Shown: positions 50,165-58,748, counted from the first letter of the stretch. The stretch: 64,000 bases of DNA from PALSA-612 sp963704335 (GCA_963704335.1 OY969889.1:1984001-2048000); one strand, 5' to 3'. Program-made: numbers and translations. Notes: generated by a model from the sequence alone, not told the origin.

Positions 50165-52063
50165 GTGGCTGGACGCCGGCGCCGGGAGCATCGCCTCGAA
50201 CGCGTGCTCGGCACACCGGCGCTCTTCGCGACCGCGTACGGCAACGTCGGCTCCTCGATCTACTACGCGCTGGGCCTGACCGCGGTCTACGCCCTGGGAC
50301 TGACGCCGCTCGTTTTCGTCATCGCCGGGATCATCTTCGCGGCGACGGCGGCCACCTACGCGGAGGGCACGGTGCGGTACCCGGAGGCCGGCGGCTCCTC
50401 GAGCTTCGCTCGCCACGCCTTCAACGAGGTCGTGAGCTTCGGCGCCGCCTGGGCCCAGATGCTCGTCTACATCGTCACCGTCGCCACCTCGGCGTTCTTC
50501 GTGCCGCACTACCTGTCCGTCTTCTGGGAGCCCTTGCGCGAGAACCCGGGCGACATAGTCGGCGGGGCGATCGTCATCGTCGTGCTCGTCGCGCTGAACA
50601 TCGTCGGCGTCCAGGAAGCGGCGAAGCTGAGCGTGACACTGGCTGTCGTCGACTTCGCCACCCAGGTGCTGCTCGTGATCCTCGGCTTCATCCTCGTCTT
50701 TAGCCCCGACGTGATCGCCGACAACATCCACTGGGGGGTGGCGCCAACGTGGTCTCAGTTCGCCATTGCAATCCCCATCGCGATGCTGGCCTACACCGGA
50801 GTGGAAACCGTGTCGAACCTCGCGGAGGAGGCTCGCGATCCCGCACGCACGGTGCCCGCGGCGTACAAGTGGGTTGCCGGCGCCGTCTTCGCCATCTACT
50901 TCACGCTGCCGCTCGTCGCGCTGTCGGCAATGCCCGTGCAGATGATCGACGGCGAGCTGACCACGTTGCTCGCCCTTCCGCCGGAGGAGGGCGGCTACGC
51001 GAACGACCCGATCCTCGGCGTCGTGGACAACCTCGGCGTCACCGGCCTGGCGCTCGACGGGCTCCAGATCTACGTCGGCATCCTCGCCGCCACGATCCTC
51101 ATCGTGGCCACGAACGCGGGCGTCATAGGCGCCTCGCGCATCACGTACTCGATGGCGACGTACCGGCAGATGCCCGAGGTCTTCCGCCGGCTCCATCCTC
51201 GGTTCAAGACTCCGTGGCTCTCGATCGTCGTCTTCGCGGGTGTGGCGCCGATCCTCGTCATCCTGCCCGGGGACACGACGTTTGTCGGCTCGCTCTACTC
51301 CTTCGGCGCGACGCTGTCGTTCACCGTCGCCCACGCGTCGATCGTGAAGCTGCGCATGAAGCCGGCGGAGGAAGAGGATCCGTACCGGGCGCGTCCGAAT
51401 CTCCGGTTGGGCTCCGTCGACTGGCCGCTGTTCGCGGTGCTGGGCGGGATCGCCACCGGGATCTCGTTCGTCGTCATCGTCGTCCAGAACGCGGAGACGA
51501 GGTGGGTGGGGCTCGCCTGGATGGTCGCCGGGCTCATCGGCTACATCGTCTATCGCCGCCGTGTCGTGCGGATGCCCCTGGCAGAGACCGTGAAGGCGCC
51601 GCCTGTGCTCGGCCCTGCCATGGCGCTCGAGTATCGGGCGATCGTCGTGCCCATCGTGGCGAGCGAGCAGGCGCGCGACGCGATGCATTTGGCGGCACGG
51701 CTCGCTGCCGAGCGGCGGTCGACGATCGTCGCCCTGCGCGTAATCGTGGTGCCGCTCGAGCTGCCGCTCCACGCCGACTTGCCCGAACAGGAGGCGCTCG
51801 CCGACGACCTCCTCGACGAGGCGCACGACGTCGGTGACCTCTACGGCGTGCGGGTCGTCGAGCGCGTGGTTCGCGGCCGCCACGCGGGAGCCGAGATCGT
51901 GGCCGAGGCGGAACGGCGGAACGCCGAGATCGTGGTCATGGGCGCGCCGCGCCGCCCGCACCACACGCGCACGAGCGCGATTTTCGGCAAGACGGCCGAC
52001 TACGTGCTCCGGAACGCCAACCGCCGCGTGATGATCGCCGCCGCCAAGAGAGCGGTGGCCTGA
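50165..52063 (+). CDS. APC permease with C-terminal universal stress domain
   Basis: A 632-residue permease of the APC superfamily with about 12 helices (1-480), then a universal stress protein (USP) domain (about 490-632). The start is GTG. The opening (ALFATAYGNVGSSIYYALGL) and EAGGSSSFARHAFNE fit APC permeases. The USP part has VVPIVASEQARDAMHLAARL and VMGAPRRPHHTRTSAIFG. This architecture occurs in KimA-type K+ importers. Its place between Trk genes supports K+ or a K+-linked role. It overlaps the next small gene (TGATG). Amino-acid transport is the alternative. Confidence 0.85.
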   Translation: MAGRRRREHRLERVLGTPALFATAYGNVGSSIYYALGLTAVYALGLTPLVFVIAGIIFAATAATYAEGTVRYPEAGGSSSFARHAFNEVVSFGAAWAQMLVYIVTVATSAFFVPHYLSVFWEPLRENPGDIVGGAIVIVVLVALNIVGVQEAAKLSVTLAVVDFATQVLLVILGFILVFSPDVIADNIHWGVAPTWSQFAIAIPIAMLAYTGVETVSNLAEEARDPARTVPAAYKWVAGAVFAIYFTLPLVALSAMPVQMIDGELTTLLALPPEEGGYANDPILGVVDNLGVTGLALDGLQIYVGILAATILIVATNAGVIGASRITYSMATYRQMPEVFRRLHPRFKTPWLSIVVFAGVAPILVILPGDTTFVGSLYSFGATLSFTVAHASIVKLRMKPAEEEDPYRARPNLRLGSVDWPLFAVLGGIATGISFVVIVVQNAETRWVGLAWMVAGLIGYIVYRRRVVRMPLAETVKAPPVLGPAMALEYRAIVVPIVASEQARDAMHLAARLAAERRSTIVALRVIVVPLELPLHADLPEQEALADDLLDEAHDVGDLYGVRVVERVVRGRHAGAEIVAEAERRNAEIVVMGAPRRPHHTRTSAIFGKTADYVLRNANRRVMIAAAKRAVA

Positions 52064-52236
52064 TGCCCGCCCGCGTCGTGCTCGTGTTCGCCGCGATCCT
52101 GATCGGCCTCGGGATCGCGCTGCTGGTGCAGACTGCGCGTGCCGGAGGCGGCGTCGGCTATCTGCTCGGCATCCTGTTCATCGGGCTCGGCGCGGGGCGG
52201 CTCTACCTCTTGCGCACGAGGCAGGGGAGGAGCTGA
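52063..52236 (+). CDS. Small two-helix membrane protein
   Basis: A 57-residue protein too short to be noticed easily. MPARVVLVFAAILIGLGIAL is the first helix; GYLLGILFIGLGAGRLYLLR is the second, followed by a basic tail. It overlaps both neighbours as TGATG, so it is translated together with the two APC permeases. It may be an accessory subunit. No family recognised. Confidence 0.65.
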   Translation: MPARVVLVFAAILIGLGIALLVQTARAGGGVGYLLGILFIGLGAGRLYLLRTRQGRS

Positions 52237-54134
52237 TGGCACGGAAGCTGCCCGCGCTCCAGCGAGTCCTCGGCGCCCCGACGCTGTTCTCGGTCGCCTA
52301 CGGCGAGGTCGCGTCGTCGATCTACTTCGCGCTGGGCATCATCGCCGGCCACGCGCTCGGGCTCACGCCCGAGGTGCTGCTGCTGACGGGGCTGCTCTTC
52401 CTCGTGGTCGCCCTCTCCTACGCGGAGGGCATCACGGCGATCCCGGAGACCGGCGGGGCGGCCACGCTCGTGCGCAAGGCCTTCAACGACTTTGCGGGCT
52501 TCTGCACCGGCTGGGTGCTGTTCCTCGACTACGTCATCGTCATCATGCTCTCCGCGCTCTTCCTGCCGCACTACCTCGGTGGGGCGCTGGAGATCGACGC
52601 TCTGCAACGACACCCGTGGGACGTCGTCGTCGGTGTGGCCGCGATCGGCGCCATCGCCGTCGTGCGCCTGTTCCGGCGACCTGGTCTCTACACGGCCGGA
52701 ATCGGCGTGGCGGTGCTCGACCTCGTGACGCAGCTGCTGGTCATCGTGCTCGGCTTTGCCCTGCTCTTCTCTCCGGACGCCCTGACGCGGGGTGTCGAGA
52801 TCGGCTCGGCCCCGAGCTGGTCCGAGCTGGCGTTTGCCCTGCCGCTCGCGATGCTCGCGTACACGGGCCTGGAGACGGTGGCCAACCTCGCCGAGGAGGC
52901 GCGCCGGCCTGGGATCGACATTCCGCGCAGCCTGTTCAGCGCGATCGGCGTCGTCGTGGTGCTCTACATCGCGATCGCGGTGGTTGGGCTTTCGGCGTTT
53001 CCCGTCTCGAACGGCGAGACCGGTCTCGGCGAAGAGTGGCTCTTCGCGCCGCTGCTCGGCATCGTCGAAGTGCTCGGAGAGGACCTCTCGCCGATGCTTG
53101 CGGACGCTCTGCGCGTCTTCGTGGGCATCTCGGGCGCGCTCATCCTGCTCGCCGCGGCGACCACGTCCGTGTCAGGCTTCGGTCGCCTCGCCTACTCGCT
53201 GGGCGAGCACGGACAGCTCCCCCGCACGTTCGGCCGCCTCGGCAGGCGCACGCTGATCTCGCCTTCGGCGCTGGCGTCGGTCGTCGTCATCGCGGCAGGA
53301 GGACTGATCGCGATCACCGCGGCCGTCGACGACGAGGTTGCATTCCTCGCCGCGCTGTTCAGCTTCGGGGTCCTGCTTGCGTTCGCCGCGGCGCAGCTCG
53401 CGGTGATCCGGCTGCGCTTCACGGAGCGTGAGCTCGAGCGTCCCTACCGTGTCCCGGGGAATGTCCGTGTCGGCGGGGCGGATGTCCCGGTCCCGGCAGT
53501 GATCGGTCTGGTGCTGACCCTTGCCGTCTGGGTTGCGGCGATGATCACGCACCCTGGAGCGCGGTATGCGGGGCCGATCTGGCTCGTAGCGGGGCTCGCG
53601 ATCTACGGCCTCGTCCGCCGACATCGTGGGGAAGGGCTGATGCAGCGCGTGATCTCGCCGGACGAGCAGGCGGAGCTGGCCGAGCGGGCGCTGTCGAAGA
53701 TCCTCGTCCCCATGAAGCTCGGGCTGATCGGCGAGGAGATGGTCGCAACGGCGGTGAATCTCGCGCAGGAACGGGGCTCGGAGGTGGAGGCGCTCCACGT
53801 TCTGCGCCTGCCGCTTTCGAAGAGCCTCGATGCGCCGGTGGACGTCGCCGAGGAGGAACGTGCGGTGGAGTCGCTCGAGGAGGCCCGTCTCCTCGGTGAG
53901 GACCACGGCGTCGTCGTCCGCGGCAGCACCGTGCGCGCCCGCGCGATCGGCGAGGCCATCGTGCGCCAGGCGACGGCGCAGGACGTCGACCTGATCGTGC
54001 TCGGCTCGGCGCCGCGCTGGCGCAGGCAGTCCCGCTTCTTCTCGCCCACCGTCGAGTACGTGCTGCGCAACGCTCCTTGCGAGGTTCTTGTGGTCGCCTT
54101 CCCCGAGTCGGTGCTCGCGGAAGACACGACCTAG
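52236..54134 (+). CDS. Second APC permease with C-terminal universal stress domain
   Basis: A 632-residue paralogue of the gene at 50165, with the same length and architecture: APC permease (VAYGEVASSIYFALGIIAGH, ETGGAATLVRKAFNDFAG) then a USP domain (ILVPMKLGLIGEEMVATAVN, VLGSAPRWRRQSRFFSPTVE). The pair with a small helper between them suggests a duplicated transporter. It is followed immediately by the second 162-bp element. K+ or amino acid transport possible, as for its paralogue. Confidence 0.85.
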   Translation: MARKLPALQRVLGAPTLFSVAYGEVASSIYFALGIIAGHALGLTPEVLLLTGLLFLVVALSYAEGITAIPETGGAATLVRKAFNDFAGFCTGWVLFLDYVIVIMLSALFLPHYLGGALEIDALQRHPWDVVVGVAAIGAIAVVRLFRRPGLYTAGIGVAVLDLVTQLLVIVLGFALLFSPDALTRGVEIGSAPSWSELAFALPLAMLAYTGLETVANLAEEARRPGIDIPRSLFSAIGVVVVLYIAIAVVGLSAFPVSNGETGLGEEWLFAPLLGIVEVLGEDLSPMLADALRVFVGISGALILLAAATTSVSGFGRLAYSLGEHGQLPRTFGRLGRRTLISPSALASVVVIAAGGLIAITAAVDDEVAFLAALFSFGVLLAFAAAQLAVIRLRFTERELERPYRVPGNVRVGGADVPVPAVIGLVLTLAVWVAAMITHPGARYAGPIWLVAGLAIYGLVRRHRGEGLMQRVISPDEQAELAERALSKILVPMKLGLIGEEMVATAVNLAQERGSEVEALHVLRLPLSKSLDAPVDVAEEERAVESLEEARLLGEDHGVVVRGSTVRARAIGEAIVRQATAQDVDLIVLGSAPRWRRQSRFFSPTVEYVLRNAPCEVLVVAFPESVLAEDTT

Positions 54135-54296
54135 GAGGGTCTGGCGAAACAGTGACTGTGCCGCCGGAATCACGCTGGAGGCCGCGCTGCGGCGTCCTCG
54201 GTCGCCCACGTACTTACTAGCACGCGGGCTCCCTGCGTCCTTGCATCACAATCTCCAGCGCGCCCCGGCGACGAGCACCGTTCCGCCAGACCCTCC
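54135..54296 (-). mobile_element. 162-bp MITE-like element, copy 2, inverted
   Basis: Same length as copy 1 and in the opposite orientation. Terminal inverted repeats are GGAGGGTCTGGCG (54135-54147) and CGCCAGACCCTCC (54284-54296). One TIR position is changed relative to copy 1 on both sides together (A to C on one, T to G on the other), so pairing is kept. It starts right after the TAG of the APC gene. Confidence 0.75.
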
Positions 54297-54328
54297 CAGG
54301 CCTTCCGCGTGAAGCTACTCTGCGCGCG

Positions 54329-54745
54329 ATGAAGGCTGTGGTCATCGGCTGCGGGCGGGTCGGCTCGTCGAGCGCGAAAGCGCTGCAGACAGAAGGCTGG
54401 GACGTATGCGCCGTGGACGAGAAGGAGGAGGCGCTCCAGCGGCTCGGTGAGAGCTGGAGTGGCGGGTTCGTCGTCGGCCACGGGATGGACATCGAGGTGC
54501 TGCGTGCGGCCGGAATGGAGGACGCCGACGCCGTAATCGTCGCCACGGACGGCGACAACACGAACCTCGTAGTCGCCCAGATCGCGCAGAAGCGGTTCGG
54601 CGTGGCGAACGTCGTCGTGCGTGTGCTCGATCCCGGCCGCGCGACGTTCTACGACACCATGGGCCTGCGCACGATCTGCCCGACGTCGAGGGCGATTCGC
54701 GCGTTGATCGAAGCCGTGCTCACGTACGAGACGGCGCCCGCCTGA
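54329..54745 (+). CDS. TrkA-N (RCK) potassium-regulator protein, short
   Basis: A 138-residue protein comprising an RCK-N domain alone: MKAVVIGCGRVGSSSAKALQ (NAD-binding loop GCGRVG), DADAVIVATDGDNTNLVVAQ, VVVRVLDPGRATFY. It resembles CeoB/CeoC-type split Trk regulators of actinobacteria, here without the TrkA-C domain. The stop overlaps the start of the next gene by one base. Confidence 0.88.
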   Translation: MKAVVIGCGRVGSSSAKALQTEGWDVCAVDEKEEALQRLGESWSGGFVVGHGMDIEVLRAAGMEDADAVIVATDGDNTNLVVAQIAQKRFGVANVVVRVLDPGRATFYDTMGLRTICPTSRAIRALIEAVLTYETAPA

Positions 54746-55407
54746 TGTACATCATCGTCGTCGGTGGTGGGAAGGTGGGCGCGAATCTCATGCGCAGCTT
54801 GATCGCGATGGACCACGAGGTGACGCTCATCGAGCAGCGCCGCGACCGCTTCGAGCGGCTCGAGCAGGAGTTCGAGCACCAGGTGCAGCCCGGGGACGGC
54901 ACGGAGCTCTTCGTCCTCGAGCAGGCGGGGATCGCAAGGCCGCCCGACATCCTCGTCGCGGCAACGGGCGACGACGAGGACAACATCATCATCTGTCAGC
55001 TCGCCGGCGAGAAGTACGGCGTACCGAAGGTCGTGGCCCGCGTCAACGATCCGCGGAACCAGGAGCACTTCGACCTACTGGGCATCGGTCCCACGGTCTG
55101 CGCCACGTCGAGCCTGCTCGCGCTCGTCGTCCACGAGGTGCCCGAGCACGGGCTCGTCCATCTCGTCGAGCTGCGCAAGGAGAACCTCGAGATCGTGGAG
55201 GTGCAGATCGATGGGCGCTCTCCGTGCCTCGGCAAGGAGGTGTCCCGCGTCAAGCTCCCTGAGGGCGCTCGGCTGATCGCCGTTGTCCGCGACGGCGAAG
55301 CGCGTCTGAACGACGGGGATCTCGTGCTCGAGAACGGTGACCAGGTGCTCGGTCTGCTGCAGCCGGGCCGGGAGGAAGAGCTACGCCACGCACTGCTCGG
55401 TCGCTAG
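54745..55407 (+). CDS. TrkA-family potassium uptake regulator (RCK-N + RCK-C)
   Basis: A 220-residue protein with RCK-N (MYIIVVGGGKVGANLMRSLI, NIIICQLAGEKYGVPKVVAR) and RCK-C (VQIDGRSPCLGKEVSRVKLP, LVLENGDQVLGLLQPGREEE). With the preceding short protein it matches the CeoB-CeoC pair of mycobacteria. The genes are in the same locus as trkH and trkA, which supports a K+ function. Confidence 0.9.
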   Translation: MYIIVVGGGKVGANLMRSLIAMDHEVTLIEQRRDRFERLEQEFEHQVQPGDGTELFVLEQAGIARPPDILVAATGDDEDNIIICQLAGEKYGVPKVVARVNDPRNQEHFDLLGIGPTVCATSSLLALVVHEVPEHGLVHLVELRKENLEIVEVQIDGRSPCLGKEVSRVKLPEGARLIAVVRDGEARLNDGDLVLENGDQVLGLLQPGREEELRHALLGR

Positions 55408-56459
55408 CCGCGCTCGCCCTGCTCGTAGCCCTTCCGGCCGTCGCCGGGGCGGCCAATGAGCGCCAGCAGCTGAGCATCGTCCGGGTCGCCGGCGGGTTCG
55501 ACGCGCCTGTGTACGTCGCTGCGACGCCGAGCGAGCCCACGCGCATATACGTCGTCGAACAGGTGGGCCGCATCCTCGTGCTCGAAAGGGGCAAGCGACG
55601 CATGTTCCTCGACATCCGCAGCCGCGTCGGTGCCGACTCGTCCGAGCAGGGGCTGCTGTCCATGGCGTTCCACCCGAGCTACGCGAAGAACCGGCGCTTC
55701 TACGTCAATTACACGGACCTCAGCGGCCACACCCGGGTCGTCGAGTTCCGGTCGAACGGCCGCACGGCACGGCTTGGCACCGCTCGCGAGCTTCTGTTCG
55801 TCCGCCAGCCATATGCCAATCACAACGGCGGCCAGATCCAGTTCGGGCCTGACGGAAAGCTGTACGTCGGCATGGGTGACGGCGGCAGCGGCGGCGACCC
55901 GCAGAACAACGGCCAGAACCCGCGAGCCAGGCTCGCGAAGCTCTTGCGTTCGAACCCGCTTGCTGTCAACTGGGAGGTCGCCGGCTACGGGCTTCGCAAT
56001 CCGTGGCGGTTCGCATTCGATCGCAAGGCGGGTGACCTGTATATCGGCGACGTCGGTCAAAACGCGATCGAGGAGATCGACTTCCGACCGCGCGGCGCGC
56101 CGCCCGCGAACTTCGGCTGGGCGCGCTACGAGGGCAGTCGGTCATTTGAGAGCGATGTCGAGCTCGATCCGCCGACGCCACTCGTGTTCCCCATCTTCGA
56201 GTACGGCCACGGCGAAGGCTGCTCGGTGACGGGTGGCTACGTCTACAGGGGCAGCGCCGTGCCGGCTGCCGTCGGTCGCTACTTCTTCGGCGACTACTGC
56301 TCGGGGACGGTGTGGAGCCTGAAGGTGGTCGATGGCAAGGCCACCGGTGTGCGGCGCGAGCCCTTCGACGTGAGCAGCCTCACGTCCTTCGGCGAGGGCG
56401 CCCGAGGCGAGCTGTACCTCGTCTCCCACGAAGGCGCCATCTACCGTCTGGCCCGTTAG
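55383..56459 (+). CDS. Exported PQQ-type sugar (aldose) dehydrogenase-like protein
   Basis: A secreted six-bladed propeller protein of the glucose/sorbosone dehydrogenase family. Blades are seen at VEQVGRILVLE, GLLSMAFHPSYAKNRRFYVN, HNGGQIQFGPDGKLYVGMGD, LRNPWRFAFDRKAGDLYIGD and SVTGGYVYRG. The signal peptide (RSLAALALLVALPAVAGAA) lies in frame upstream of the first ATG/GTG-type codon (GTG 55509). The only candidate start before it is ACG 55383, behind GGAGGA at 55371-55376. It overlaps the Ceo-like gene. Uses PQQ if the family function holds; no PQQ genes in view. Confidence 0.8.
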   Translation, partial: TPRTARSLAALALLVALPAVAGAANERQQLSIVRVAGGFDAPVYVAATPSEPTRIYVVEQVGRILVLERGKRRMFLDIRSRVGADSSEQGLLSMAFHPSYAKNRRFYVNYTDLSGHTRVVEFRSNGRTARLGTARELLFVRQPYANHNGGQIQFGPDGKLYVGMGDGGSGGDPQNNGQNPRARLAKLLRSNPLAVNWEVAGYGLRNPWRFAFDRKAGDLYIGDVGQNAIEEIDFRPRGAPPANFGWARYEGSRSFESDVELDPPTPLVFPIFEYGHGEGCSVTGGYVYRGSAVPAAVGRYFFGDYCSGTVWSLKVVDGKATGVRREPFDVSSLTSFGEGARGELYLVSHEGAIYRLAR

Positions 56460-56896
56460 ACGGACTGCAGCTCGGCGAGCGAGCCCACGACGACCGCGTC
56501 GCGGCCGAGAGCGTCGAGCAGGCGCTCGAAGGCGCCCGGCCCCGCCTCGAGCCGCTCCAGACGGCGAGCGACGCCGAGGTGCGCCGCGGCAACTCGTGCA
56601 AGCGGTTCGGGCTTGGGTGTAAAGGCGCCGACGCTGACGCCCGCCGCGGCCAACCGGCGGAGCTCGGCGTTGGCGGTCGCATCCGGCCGCAGATAGACGC
56701 GGGCATGATCCTCTGCGAACCGCGTCAGCAACACGCGCCAGTTGCCGACAGCGGCGTCGAGCGTGGCCTCGTCGGCTGCGTCGTCGAGCTCGACGCGGTA
56801 GCGGCGCTGCGCATCCTGCAGCCATGCTCGCCAGAGCGGCTCGGTGTCCCCGAAGACGGCGTCGAGGTCGACGGCGACAGCGGTACGGCTGGTCAC
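56456..56896 (-). CDS. Short HAD-like protein
   Basis: A 146-residue protein. VAVDLDAVFGDTEPLW resembles motif I of HAD phosphatases (DxD), and VGAFTPKP could be motif II (Thr). No clear lysine motif III or acidic motif IV (GD...D) is seen, and the protein is shorter than usual. It could be a degenerate or partial HAD hydrolase. GTG start 56896 overlaps the VanZ-like gene by 4 bases. Confidence 0.6.
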   Translation of the reverse strand: MTSRTAVAVDLDAVFGDTEPLWRAWLQDAQRRYRVELDDAADEATLDAAVGNWRVLLTRFAEDHARVYLRPDATANAELRRLAAAGVSVGAFTPKPEPLARVAAAHLGVARRLERLEAGPGAFERLLDALGRDAVVVGSLAELQSV

Positions 56897-57240
56897 GCGA
56901 TGACTCTACGCACCGCACGCCCCAGCACGTAGACGCCGATCAGCACGCCGACGGCGTCGATGAGCACGTCCAGCACGGCGCCTTGCCGGCCGGGTACGAA
57001 CGCCTGATGCACCTCGTCCGTAACGGCATAGGCGATGCCGATGGCGGCCGCCGGCAGCTCCTTGCCCAAGGCGCGTAACAGCAAAGCCCCGAGCACGGCG
57101 TACTCCGCGGCATGCGCGATCTTTCGCAACCCGAGGTCCCAACCGCCGAGGCCGGTGCCGAGATCCGGGATCGACGACAGCGTGAAGATCAAGGCGGCCC
57201 AGGCGACGACGGGCAGCCACGCGGAGAGGACGCGTGTCAC
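56893..57240 (-). CDS. VanZ-like membrane protein
   Basis: A 115-residue protein with about four membrane helices in the VanZ-like pattern: LSSIPDLGTGLGGWDLGLRK IAHAAEYAVLG is the family block, followed by AVTDEVHQAFVPGRQG. VanZ gives low-level teicoplanin resistance in enterococci; most relatives have no known role. GTG start. Divergent from the cobalamin riboswitch (start 57240 versus 57252). Confidence 0.8.
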   Translation of the reverse strand: MTRVLSAWLPVVAWAALIFTLSSIPDLGTGLGGWDLGLRKIAHAAEYAVLGALLLRALGKELPAAAIGIAYAVTDEVHQAFVPGRQGAVLDVLIDAVGVLIGVYVLGRAVRRVIA

Positions 57241-57251
57241 GACGCAATGGT

Positions 57252-57420
57252 AGGCTCGCTCCCGACATAGGCGGGCGGGTCAGGGAACCCGGTGCAAGTC
57301 CGGGACGGTCCCGCCGCTGTGAGGGGAGACGCTGCGCCACCACCACGCCACTGGCTGACGCTGGGAAGGCGGTGGAGCAGGGAGCCCCGAGTCAGAAGAC
57401 CTGCCGCCCGTCGATTCGAA
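57252..57420 (+). promoter_or_regulatory. Cobalamin riboswitch
   Basis: The typical elements occur in order: GGTGCAAGTCCGGGACGGTC (from about 57291), CCGCCGCTGTGAGGGGA, the ACTGG...TGGGAAGGCG helix, and the B12 box AGTCAGAAGACCTGCC at 57390-57405. It lies in front of the DUF4430-ECF operon and should shut it off when cobalamin is plentiful. Confidence 0.92.
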
Positions 57421-57441
57421 CCCCTCGTGGAAGGAGGATTC

Positions 57442-58038
57442 GTGTTTCGACGTACCCTCATGCTTTCCGTGGTCGCGGGACTCGTGCTCGCGATCGTCGG
57501 CACCGCCTCGGCCGCCGTCGTTCGCGTGCGTGTCGAAGGCAAGAGCAGCACGATCTTCGGCGCGGCAGAGCCTCGCGCATCGGCAACGACCGTCATGGAC
57601 GCACTCGAGTCCGCCAGCATCGGCGGCGAGTTCTACTACCACATCAGAGTGACCGGATTCGGCCCGTACGTCGACCAGATCGGCCGGTATCCCGAGGATC
57701 TCGCCGGATCGAGCGGCTGGGCGTTCAAGGTCAACGGCGCATCGCCACCGGTCGGCGCCGACCAGGTGACGGTGAAGGACGGTGACGTCGTCCTGTGGTA
57801 CTGGGCTAAGTTCGGCCAATCGGGCGGGCCGCCGACCCTCGAGCTGGGACGCGAAGGAAACGGCTGCTACCGGGTCGTGGCAAGGGACGATGCCGGGAAG
57901 GGCGTGGCGACTTCAGCGACGCTTCGTGTCGACGGGAGACGCGTGGCGATGCCGGGAGGTCGCGCGTGCCCTGGCCCTCATCGCAGCCTCGTGCGAGCGA
58001 CGGCCCCCGGGACGGTGCGGTCGAACGCGCTCAGGTGA
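57442..58038 (+). CDS. Exported transcobalamin-like (DUF4430) protein
   Basis: A 198-residue exported protein. GTG start with AAGGAGG at 57431. Signal peptide about 1-24 (MFRRTLMLSVVAGLVLAIVG, cleavage after ASA). A DUF4430 domain (about 25-125) follows: ATTVMDALESA, GFGPYVDQIGRY, GWAFKVNGA, GADQVTVKDGDVVLWYW. DUF4430 corresponds to the C-terminal beta domain of vertebrate transcobalamin and intrinsic factor. A second, beta-rich part follows. First gene after the B12 riboswitch; the next gene starts within its stop (GTGA). Probably binds cobalamin outside the cell. Confidence 0.82.
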   Translation: MFRRTLMLSVVAGLVLAIVGTASAAVVRVRVEGKSSTIFGAAEPRASATTVMDALESASIGGEFYYHIRVTGFGPYVDQIGRYPEDLAGSSGWAFKVNGASPPVGADQVTVKDGDVVLWYWAKFGQSGGPPTLELGREGNGCYRVVARDDAGKGVATSATLRVDGRRVAMPGGRACPGPHRSLVRATAPGTVRSNALR

Positions 58039-58748
58039 TCCGCCGGTCGCTCACACTGCTCTGCCTCGTCGCCGCGCTGGCCGGCTGCGCCGGATCCAGC
58101 GACGGCGGCGAGGCGACGCTGTGGGTGACCCGCGACCGCGGAGCCGAGGTGCTGGTGACGACCTCGGTGCCTGCCGGCGTGACTGCGATGCAGGCATTGC
58201 GGAGCGAGGCGGACGTCGATACGAGCTACGGCGGCCGTTTCGTCCGGTCGATCGAGGGTGTCGCCGGCGACGCCGACGCCAGGCGAGACTGGTTCTACTT
58301 CGTCAACGGCGTCGAAGCCGATCGCGGGGCCGCGGAGTACCGCCTGCGGGAAGGCGACGTGCTCTGGTGGGACTACCGTTCCTGGGCCGGGGAGGACATG
58401 CGCGAGCCAGTCGTCGTCGGCGCTTTCCCCGAGCCGTTTCTCCACGGCTACGACGGGAAGCCGAGACGTGCAGTCGTTCGCTTCCAGGCCGAGGAGATGC
58501 GGGGGACTGCGCTCGGGCTCGCGCACCTGATCGGCGCGGCGAGCGTCGAGCTCGTGGATGTGCCCGTCGCGCCGGACGCGAACCTGCTCGTCGTGACGAA
58601 CGACGCCGCCACGTTCAGCGCCGAGCTTCGCTCGCCGGACGCCTCGGCGGGCTCGCCCGTCCGCTTGCAAGTCTCGTTCGAGGACGCCAAGCGGCTGCTC
58701 AAGGATCCCGCGCTGGCGGAGCACCGGTACGAAGGGCTGGAGCCGTGA
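58035..58748 (+). CDS. Lipoprotein with transcobalamin-like (DUF4430) domain
   Basis: A 237-residue lipoprotein (lipobox LAGC, Cys at 18) with a DUF4430-type region at about 28-125: AGVTAMQALRSEADVDTSYG, DWFYFVNGVEADRGAAEYRL, GDVLWWDYRSW. The C-terminal 110 residues form a second domain (PVVVGAFPEPFLHGYDGK). It is anchored to the membrane next to the ECF transporter it precedes. Probably the membrane-bound cobalamin-binding partner of the soluble DUF4430 protein. GTGA overlaps on both sides. Confidence 0.8.
   Translation: MIRRSLTLLCLVAALAGCAGSSDGGEATLWVTRDRGAEVLVTTSVPAGVTAMQALRSEADVDTSYGGRFVRSIEGVAGDADARRDWFYFVNGVEADRGAAEYRLREGDVLWWDYRSWAGEDMREPVVVGAFPEPFLHGYDGKPRRAVVRFQAEEMRGTALGLAHLIGAASVELVDVPVAPDANLLVVTNDAATFSAELRSPDASAGSPVRLQVSFEDAKRLLKDPALAEHRYEGLEP

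Noticed and set aside
50096..51964. 622-codon open frame on the minus strand opposite the APC permease
   Set aside because: Composition is His/Asp/Arg-rich without family features; the plus-strand APC-USP gene is clear.
57400..57430. GATTCGAACCC sequence looking like a reverse tRNA T-loop
   Set aside because: It directly follows the B12 box, and no cloverleaf or anticodon arm can be drawn around it; it belongs to the riboswitch expression platform.
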